Below are positions 22,149 to 27,286 of a stretch of 27,286 bases of DNA, piece after piece. This DNA comes from Flavobacteriales bacterium UBA2798. GTDB taxonomy: Bacteria; Bacteroidota; Bacteroidia; Flavobacteriales_D; UBA2798. A model generated the notes under the pieces. It saw only the letters and a program-made list of their open reading frames with translations, was not told where the DNA came from and ran no database searches. Position 1 is the stretch's first letter, and each line of letters opens with the position of its first letter. Position numbers and translations under genes: made by a program. The stretch covers positions 1,094-28,379 of the forward strand of contig DEHO01000050.1 of the NCBI GenBank assembly GCA_002351955.1, read 5' to 3'.

Positions 22149-24511
22149 CAGAATTTAAAAGAATACGAAATGGATGGAATAATCGGGAACAGACTCACTT
22201 GTTTCAGGACTTGCTCTCCATTGTTATTGTAATCAAAAAAGAGGAAGAACGCATTCTGACGGCTGTACATATTGTAAACGCTCAGCGAGAAGGTACGCTC
22301 CCATTTTGCATGTTTCTTGTGGAAATTTAATCCTACATCCAGACGATGATAATCGGGCATGCGGTAATTGTTGCGTTTGTTGATGTGCACCACTTCCGAA
22401 TAAAAATTTCCGGCAGGATCGAACTTCAATGCATTGTAACGTTCGTAACCTAGTGTTACAGCATTACCGGTAGCGTACACCCAAACCACACCAATATCAA
22501 TTTTATCGGTGATGTGATGGGTTACCGCAACGCTGATGTTGTGACGACTATCGTAACGGTAGGGAAAACGATCGCCGAAATTAAGGTTGGCAAACTGACG
22601 ATCGCTCCAGGATAAGGTATAACCGATCCATCCTGTTGTTTTTCCGGTTTTGCGTTCGAGTAATACTTCTGCTCCGTAAGCTCTGCCCTCGCCTACTTCT
22701 ACTTTATCCTGCCAGTCGCGGTCGGAACCAAAAAAGCTTGCGCCGTCTTTGTACTCAATCAATCCTTGCATGTATTTGTAATACGCTTCAACCGTGAGCT
22801 GCAAATCTTTTTTCATGCTGCGCGAATAACCCATCGCTACCTGATCGGCAACTTGTGGTTTCACGTTTTCGGTTGCAGGAACCCAAAGATCGGTTGGCAA
22901 TCCTATTCCTGCATTGGTGAGCAAATGGATGTATTGCGCCATTCGCGAATAGGAAAGTTTTAAAGAGGATACTTCATCAAGCATGTAGCGTCCTGATACA
23001 CGCGGTTGAAAATTCCAGTAATTTTTATCGCCGACAACAAATCCGGATAAATGCAAACCGGCATTTATTTTTAAACGGGGATTGATCTCCCAATCGTCTT
23101 CTGCATAAGCAAAAAATTCATGTGCAAACTTTTTCTGCGAACCGAAAGTGGTGTCCACATTATTGGAACCATCCGAATTGCGCACCGAATTCACACCGGG
23201 TGTAAACGTGTGGTAAATCTCTCCTGCACCAAAACGTACGGTGTGTTTGGCGGAAGGAACATAATAGAAATCGATCTTTCCTGCCCAGTCGTTAATACCG
23301 CTGTAATAATTGAAACTGTTGATGGATGTCATCGGATTACTACCCAATCGTTTTGTTTCATCCGAAAAACCAATATTGAACTGATAACGCGAATAGGTTA
23401 CCGTTGTATTGGCAAATAATTTTTTATTGATCTCCCAGTTCCAGCGCAAAGCAGAAATCAGATTTCCCCAATCCAACCCAAACTCGGTTCTGTTTTTATA
23501 GCGATCGCCATTGCTGACGTACTCGTCTGAAAAGGCGGTATAAAAACGATCTTTTCCGTAATAGGTGGAAAAATACAAGCGGTTTTTATCGTTGATCTTG
23601 TGATTGATCTTTCCGTTCAGATCATAAAAATAATAACCACCTGCTTCGCCGTTGTTCTGCGCTTTGATCAGTGGACGCGCAAGCAGATCAAGATAGGTGC
23701 GGCGTGCGGATACCATGAAGGAGGTTTTGTCTTTTTTTATCGGTCCCTCAAGTGTGAGTCGCGATGCAATGATGCCCACCGATCCTTCGCCGTGAAATTC
23801 TTTCATGTTACCTTCTTTCATGCGGATATCCAATACGGAACTCAATCGTCCGCCATAACGTGCAGGAAAGCCTCCTTTCACAATATCCACAGAGCTGATG
23901 GCTTCGGAATTGAACACGGAGAAAAAACCAAAAAGATGCGAGGCATTGTACACGGGTACTCCGTCGAGCAGAATGAGGTTCTGATCAGGACCACCACCGC
24001 GCACATAAATACCACTGCTTCCTTCGGTACCGCTTTTTATTCCGGGCAGGAGCTGAATCGTTTTGAGTACATCGCGCTCTCCCAATAATACCGGCAGCGA
24101 TTTTACCTTGTCCATCTGCAGGGAAATGGTGCTCATCTGTGTGTTCTCGGCAGGACGATCGCCAATGACGGTGACTTCTTCCAACTGCACATCATTGCCG
24201 AGCTGTATCACAAATTTTTCGTCCCTGCTGAGCATAAAGGCTTTCACCTGCGACTGATACCCTACAAATGAAAACCGCAACTGCACGGAATCGGCCGGAA
24301 GGGTTAAACTGAAAAAACCATAGGCATTGGTGGCTGTTCCTTTTTTGCTGCGCAGATCGAAGACCGAGGCTCCAATGAGGCGTTCACCTGAGGCAGCGTC
24401 TTCTACATAGCCGGAAATGGTGAAGGATGTCTGGGCACGCAGCCCGCCTGCAAAGAGCATTATTGTCAGCAGGGTGGATCGAAAGAGAGGTGTCATAAGA
24501 TTAGATCGCAT
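22148..24511 (-). CDS. TonB-dependent receptor with carboxypeptidase-like domain
   Basis: The frame opens with TTG 24523, but ATG 24511 or ATG 24496 are better starts; the latter gives a classical signal peptide MTPLFRSTLLTIMLFAGGLRAQ. Counting from 24511 (787 residues), a carboxypeptidase regulatory-like fold (about 25-110: SGYVEDAASGERLIGASVFD) is followed by the plug domain (about 115-220, with VRGGGPDQNLILLDGVPVYN) and a 22-strand type barrel to the final phenylalanine (SISYSFKF). It imports or senses a ligand at the outer membrane, energised by TonB-ExbBD. It is co-transcribed with the DUF4249 lipoprotein. No anti-sigma/sigma pair adjoins it. It is intact, with no frameshift seen. Confidence 0.93.
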   Translation of the reverse strand: MRSNLMTPLFRSTLLTIMLFAGGLRAQTSFTISGYVEDAASGERLIGASVFDLRSKKGTATNAYGFFSLTLPADSVQLRFSFVGYQSQVKAFMLSRDEKFVIQLGNDVQLEEVTVIGDRPAENTQMSTISLQMDKVKSLPVLLGERDVLKTIQLLPGIKSGTEGSSGIYVRGGGPDQNLILLDGVPVYNASHLFGFFSVFNSEAISSVDIVKGGFPARYGGRLSSVLDIRMKEGNMKEFHGEGSVGIIASRLTLEGPIKKDKTSFMVSARRTYLDLLARPLIKAQNNGEAGGYYFYDLNGKINHKINDKNRLYFSTYYGKDRFYTAFSDEYVSNGDRYKNRTEFGLDWGNLISALRWNWEINKKLFANTTVTYSRYQFNIGFSDETKRLGSNPMTSINSFNYYSGINDWAGKIDFYYVPSAKHTVRFGAGEIYHTFTPGVNSVRNSDGSNNVDTTFGSQKKFAHEFFAYAEDDWEINPRLKINAGLHLSGFVVGDKNYWNFQPRVSGRYMLDEVSSLKLSYSRMAQYIHLLTNAGIGLPTDLWVPATENVKPQVADQVAMGYSRSMKKDLQLTVEAYYKYMQGLIEYKDGASFFGSDRDWQDKVEVGEGRAYGAEVLLERKTGKTTGWIGYTLSWSDRQFANLNFGDRFPYRYDSRHNISVAVTHHITDKIDIGVVWVYATGNAVTLGYERYNALKFDPAGNFYSEVVHINKRNNYRMPDYHRLDVGLNFHKKHAKWERTFSLSVYNMYSRQNAFFLFFDYNNNGEQVLKQVSLFPIIPSISYSFKF

Positions 24512-25127
24512 CTGGAACGGCAAGTTAACAGAGAAATTGTGATTGGATGTAAAATTTGGAGTAAGACGAGGGAAGGGTGGGAAAGTTACAGGGAAGGGGG
24601 GGGTTAATGTGCTAATGTGGGAATGTGCGAATGGGGGAATCCACCTTCACTCCGTTTCCACCTTCGTTTCACTTCCACCTTCGTACCACTGCGGTGGACA
24701 AGCCGGCGGACAAGCCGGTGGACAAGTGTGTTAATGGGGTTATGGGTTAATCCACCTTCACTCCATTGCGGTGGACAAGTGTGGTAATTGGAAATCGGTA
24801 ATCAGGGCATTGGAAATTGAGGGTGTCTTCTTTCTTCGTCTTGTATTGGACCGCAAAGCAATGGAGGGACAAAGAGACGCGCCACGGATGGGAATTCGGG
24901 TGAGGTGGGGAGGGTTATCCTTTGGTCGAACTATATGAGAATGGGGGATTGGAGGACGGAAAATGACAGAAATGATATTACAGGGCCGTATTTAGGGAAT
25001 AATAGCTAAAAGCCTATCGGACAATTTGGAAGTTTTGCTGTTTTTCATGATATTAGCTAGGGAGAGTAAATCAGGCATAGTGTGCCAAAATAGGAAGGTA
25101 TGGATGAGAAGCCAGACATATTAACGG
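24512..25127. other. Repeat-rich intergenic stretch with composition change
   Basis: About 600 bases without a supported gene. It contains an eight-G run (24596-24603), short degenerate repeats of the type AATGTGCTAATGTGGGAATG (24606 onward), several CCACCTTC elements, the 12-base tandem listed separately, and another TGCGGTGGACAAGTGTG near 24769. After about 24,960 the DNA becomes AT-rich, as in the TIR genes that follow. The region looks like a decayed insertion zone. Confidence 0.6.
24692..24726. repeat. Three tandem copies of a CCGGTGGACAAG 12-mer
   Basis: CGGTGGACAAG (24692-24702), CCGGCGGACAAG (24703-24714) and CCGGTGGACAAG (24715-24726) follow head to tail, and a related GCGGTGGACAAG recurs about 45 bases later. 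The first copy is preceded by CCACTG, which can pair with its CGGTGG. No function evident. Confidence 0.75.
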
Positions 25128-25142
25128 GTTACCACCAATTAT
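25128..25142 (+). repeat. Left copy of the inverted repeat flanking the TIR-SLATT unit
   Basis: GTTACCACCAATTAT here is the reverse complement, with one mismatch, of ATAACTGGTGGTAAC at 27256-27270. The similarity continues outward weakly: a GCCAGAC to the left corresponds to the GTTTGGC to the right of the other copy. It ends about 40 bases before the first gene. It could be the right half of a recombination site such as an integron-type attC. Confidence 0.6.
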
Positions 25143-25183
25143 AAAAACGACTCAACTCAACTCGAGAATAAAAAAATATAAAT

Positions 25184-25777
25184 ATGGCACATAGAGTTTT
25201 CATTTCACACAAAAGAGAAGACAAAGCATACAAAAACTACATCCAAAATAACTTAGGAGTAGATATGATTGATAAATCATTAAATGAACCCATAGACTCT
25301 GATGATGAAGACTATGTTATGCGAAAAATTCGTGAAGATTATCTTTCAGACTCTACTGTTACAATATTTTTAATTGGCTCATATAGTGCTGAAACGCTTG
25401 GAGAAGACGAACAGGTTTATATCAAACGAGAATTGCAAGCGTCATTATTTGATGGTAAATCAAACTCAAAAAATGGAATTTTAGGGATTGTTCTACCTGA
25501 TATGTATGACAAGATTTACACAGGGAGTGGGATTTGTAAAACTTGTGGCAACAGCCATAACTATGTAAAGATTAACGACACAACGGTAATTAAGGAATTT
25601 TCATACAACTATTACATTCCTAATAATAAATGTGCCTGGTCAGAAAATGATAGATATTGCGTTTTAGTAAAATGGGGCGACTTTAAAATTGATGCAGAAA
25701 GTGCTGAAAAATATATTGACAAGGCTTTTGACAAACGAAAAAGTGAAATCTCTTCAAAAACCAAAGTACGACCATAA
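25184..25777 (+). CDS. TIR-like protein, ThsB/DUF1863 (MTH538) type
   Basis: The 197-residue protein starts MAHRVFISHKRED, the first strand and BB-side motif of the TIR-like DUF1863 family that includes ThsB of Thoeris anti-phage systems. The later strand TVTIFLIGSYSAET (58-71) is followed by a helix with VYIKREL, whose Glu83 stands where TIR NAD-cleaving enzymes carry the catalytic glutamate. Family enzymes convert NAD+ into a cyclic ADP-ribose-type signal. Unusual is an insert at about 115-160 with Cys118, Cys121 and His125, then Cys150 and Cys159, which could bind zinc. The stop overlaps the next start (TAATG). The leader is AT-rich without a Shine-Dalgarno, usual in Bacteroidota. The base composition is lower in GC than the preceding genes, suggesting transfer. 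Confidence 0.85.
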   Translation: MAHRVFISHKREDKAYKNYIQNNLGVDMIDKSLNEPIDSDDEDYVMRKIREDYLSDSTVTIFLIGSYSAETLGEDEQVYIKRELQASLFDGKSNSKNGILGIVLPDMYDKIYTGSGICKTCGNSHNYVKINDTTVIKEFSYNYYIPNNKCAWSENDRYCVLVKWGDFKIDAESAEKYIDKAFDKRKSEISSKTKVRP

Positions 25778-26658
25778 TGCAAAATTCAGACTTTCCAAAC
25801 TATTTTCAGGCATCAGATACTGCTTCCGTAAAAGCACAGAAGTATTATTTAAACATTACAAGGATTGATTTATTATCAATGATTCTTGCTTCAGCTTTGG
25901 CAATTTACAGTTACCAATCCACAGATTCTAAACTGTTTGTTTATGCTGTTTCAGGCTTTTTACTTCTTTTAAGCTTAATTTTAACTATCATTCTCAAAAC
26001 AAAAAAATACGAAGATGTATGGTATCAAGGGAGAGCATTAGCAGAATCTTGTAAAACCCTCACTTGGCGTTTTGTTTGTTGTTCTGAATACTTTGAAAAC
26101 TCCTTAGACTTAAAAGAAGCAAAAAATAGATTTGTTGAACGCATCCGAGAATTATCAGACGAGTTTAAAGACCTATCAATTGCAATGAACTCAAAAACGC
26201 TAAACTTGCCAATTATAACAGATAAAATGCTTGAAATTAGAGCATACAACTTAGAAGCAAGGAAAGACTATTACATTAAAAACAGAATTGAAGACCAAAA
26301 GAAATGGTATGCTGACAAAGCAGAATACAATTCAGGAAAGTATAATTTCTGGTTTTGGATTGTAATTATTTCGCAAGCTATTTCGCTCATAAGCATCGTA
26401 TTTCTAATTGTGAATCCTGAGTTTAATTGGAATTTTGTTGGGCTTCTAACAACAATTTCGGCATCAGCTTTGAGTTGGCTTCAACTAAAACAACACCAAG
26501 AACTTAAACAAGCATATACGACAGCAACACAAGAATTAAACTTTATTGTTACGCTTACAGACCAACTAACAACAGAAGATGGTTTTTCAAAATTTGTTTT
26601 AGATTCTGAAAATGCTGTATCAAGAGAACATACATTGTGGTTGGCTCAAAGAAGATAA
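25777..26658 (+). CDS. SLATT/DUF4231 four-helix membrane effector
   Basis: The 293-residue protein has two pairs of membrane helices: about 31-47 and 53-73, then 190-212 and 217-235. Between them, VWYQGRALAESCKTLTWRF (81-99) and a long charged helical region match the DUF4231/SLATT pattern, and the end EHTLWLAQRR (284-293) is also typical. SLATT proteins were predicted from gene neighbourhoods to be membrane effectors triggered by nucleotide signals in SMODS (CBASS), SLOG and TIR contexts; opening the membrane would kill or stall the infected cell. Its ATG overlaps the first TIR gene stop by one base, and the second TIR gene starts one base after its own stop. The activating ligand is unknown. 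Confidence 0.85.
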   Translation: MQNSDFPNYFQASDTASVKAQKYYLNITRIDLLSMILASALAIYSYQSTDSKLFVYAVSGFLLLLSLILTIILKTKKYEDVWYQGRALAESCKTLTWRFVCCSEYFENSLDLKEAKNRFVERIRELSDEFKDLSIAMNSKTLNLPIITDKMLEIRAYNLEARKDYYIKNRIEDQKKWYADKAEYNSGKYNFWFWIVIISQAISLISIVFLIVNPEFNWNFVGLLTTISASALSWLQLKQHQELKQAYTTATQELNFIVTLTDQLTTEDGFSKFVLDSENAVSREHTLWLAQRR

Positions 26659-26659
26659 T

Positions 26660-27247
26660 ATGAATAGCAAAGGAATAAATAAGGCAGACGTATTTAACCG
26701 TTTATATGAAATACTTTCAATATCAGTTGAAAAGAAGCCTTGTGTATTTCTTAGTCATAAAAAGGAAGATAAACCTGCTTGTAAGAAAATTGCAGAGTAT
26801 TTATCAAATGCGGGCATTGATTACTATTTAGATGAAGAAGACACTGATTTACAACAAGCCGCATCAGCTAGCGACCCAATTAAAATAACAGAAGCTATAA
26901 AACAAGGTATCAAAAACAGTACGCATATGTTAGTTGTCATATCCGAGAAAACATACCATTCTCAATGGGTTCCATTTGAAGTAGGTTATGGACAAGCAGC
27001 AATTATTGACAATCAAACGAACACAGACAAATTGAAATTATCGGTATTGACTCTAAAAGATATTTCAGAGAAATCACTACCTGACTTTTTACAAATTGCA
27101 TACATCATTAAAGGAACAAAATCACTTAATGAATACATTTCTAAAATTTCAAACAAATTGGAAAAATCTATGATTAACGAATCAAGAATATTCTCTAATT
27201 CACAATTTCAACACCCTTTAGACAACGTATTGAATTGGAAACTATAA
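26660..27247 (+). CDS. TIR domain protein
   Basis: ATG 26660 follows the SLATT stop by one base (TAA-T-ATG), so I prefer it over the in-frame ATG at 26612 inside the SLATT gene. The 195-residue product has a helical lead (about 1-25), then a TIR domain: CVFLSHKKEDKPACKKIAEYL (28-48), IDYYLDEED (53-61), an AITEAI-like helix (about 76-90), HMLVVISEKTYHSQWVPFEVGYG with the proposed catalytic Glu107, and terminal helices about 140-172. It is a conventional TIR, distinct from the DUF1863-type partner. A second TIR beside the first could be a sensor, a second NADase or a producer of a different product. The gene ends 8 bases before the flanking inverted repeat. Confidence 0.85.
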   Translation: MNSKGINKADVFNRLYEILSISVEKKPCVFLSHKKEDKPACKKIAEYLSNAGIDYYLDEEDTDLQQAASASDPIKITEAIKQGIKNSTHMLVVISEKTYHSQWVPFEVGYGQAAIIDNQTNTDKLKLSVLTLKDISEKSLPDFLQIAYIIKGTKSLNEYISKISNKLEKSMINESRIFSNSQFQHPLDNVLNWKL

Positions 27248-27255
27248 AAAGAAAA

Positions 27256-27270
27256 ATAACTGGTGGTAAC
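27256..27270 (-). repeat. Right copy of the inverted repeat flanking the TIR-SLATT unit
   Basis: ATAACTGGTGGTAAC is the inverted counterpart (one mismatch) of 25128-25142. It is followed by AGGCGTTTGGCTCAAT up to the window edge, which looks like the left half of a longer imperfect palindrome whose other half is cut off. It starts nine bases after the last TIR gene. Confidence 0.6.
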
Positions 27271-27286
27271 AGGCGTTTGGCTCAAT

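Noticed and set aside
22766..24257. Several rightward open frames of 60-160 codons
   Set aside because: They are antisense to the TonB-dependent receptor gene and show no coding signature.
26612..26659. Upstream start of the second TIR gene
   Set aside because: It lies inside the SLATT gene; ATG 26660, one base after that gene's stop, gives a natural N-terminus.

Overview
The window looks like two unrelated genomes joined end to end. From 1 to about 17,440 the DNA is GC-rich with strongly GC-biased third codon positions, and the proteins look gammaproteobacterial (IspG, MgtE, a PatZ-type acyltransferase, YidD, a five-gene phospholipid operon). I infer a Competibacter-like wastewater gammaproteobacterium from general character only. 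From about 17,500 to the end the DNA is much poorer in GC and the genes are typical of Bacteroidota: small lipoproteins, a DUF4249 lipoprotein coupled to a TonB-dependent receptor, AT-rich leaders with weak Shine-Dalgarno sites, and repeat-filled intergenic DNA. The change falls inside one open reading frame, a sigma-54 activator, at the strongly conserved Walker B region. That is where a metagenome assembler could join two organisms, so genes left and right of about 17.45 kb should not be treated as neighbours.

Left part: the 3' end of ispG overlaps mgtE (Mg2+ channel/transporter), followed by a TPR lipoprotein and an 887-residue PatZ-like protein (dead acyl-CoA synthetase plus GNAT). Then come a small membrane protein and a YidD homologue with a cysteine-rich tail. 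Between 6.5 and 10.8 kb lies a looser group: a patatin-like lipase, a leaderless putative beta-barrel protein, an M23-like protein with an altered active site, and an alpha/beta-hydrolase-like protein without the nucleophile serine. From 16,389 down to 11,099 (minus strand) a tightly overlapping operon encodes an alpha/beta hydrolase-methyltransferase fusion, a PAP2/dual-specificity phosphatase fusion, a CDP-alcohol phosphatidyltransferase, a CdsA-type cytidylyltransferase and a PlsC-type acyltransferase. Together these could make and remodel a dedicated phospholipid whose identity is not visible here.

Right part: after the hybrid sigma-54 gene come a lipocalin-like lipoprotein, a long Bacteroidota protein of unknown function and a small membrane protein, then about 3.4 tandem copies of a roughly 115-bp repeat, then the DUF4249/TonB receptor pair. 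After another repeat-rich stretch the base composition drops again, and a compact three-gene unit follows: a ThsB-type TIR-like protein, a four-helix SLATT/DUF4231 membrane protein and a second TIR protein. The genes overlap or abut (TAATG, then TAA-T-ATG). The unit is bracketed by 15-bp inverted repeats with one mismatch that resemble the two halves of a cassette recombination site. By analogy with Thoeris and CBASS it is a candidate anti-phage signalling system in which TIR enzymes make or degrade a nucleotide and the SLATT protein disrupts the membrane. This is the most interesting item in the window.
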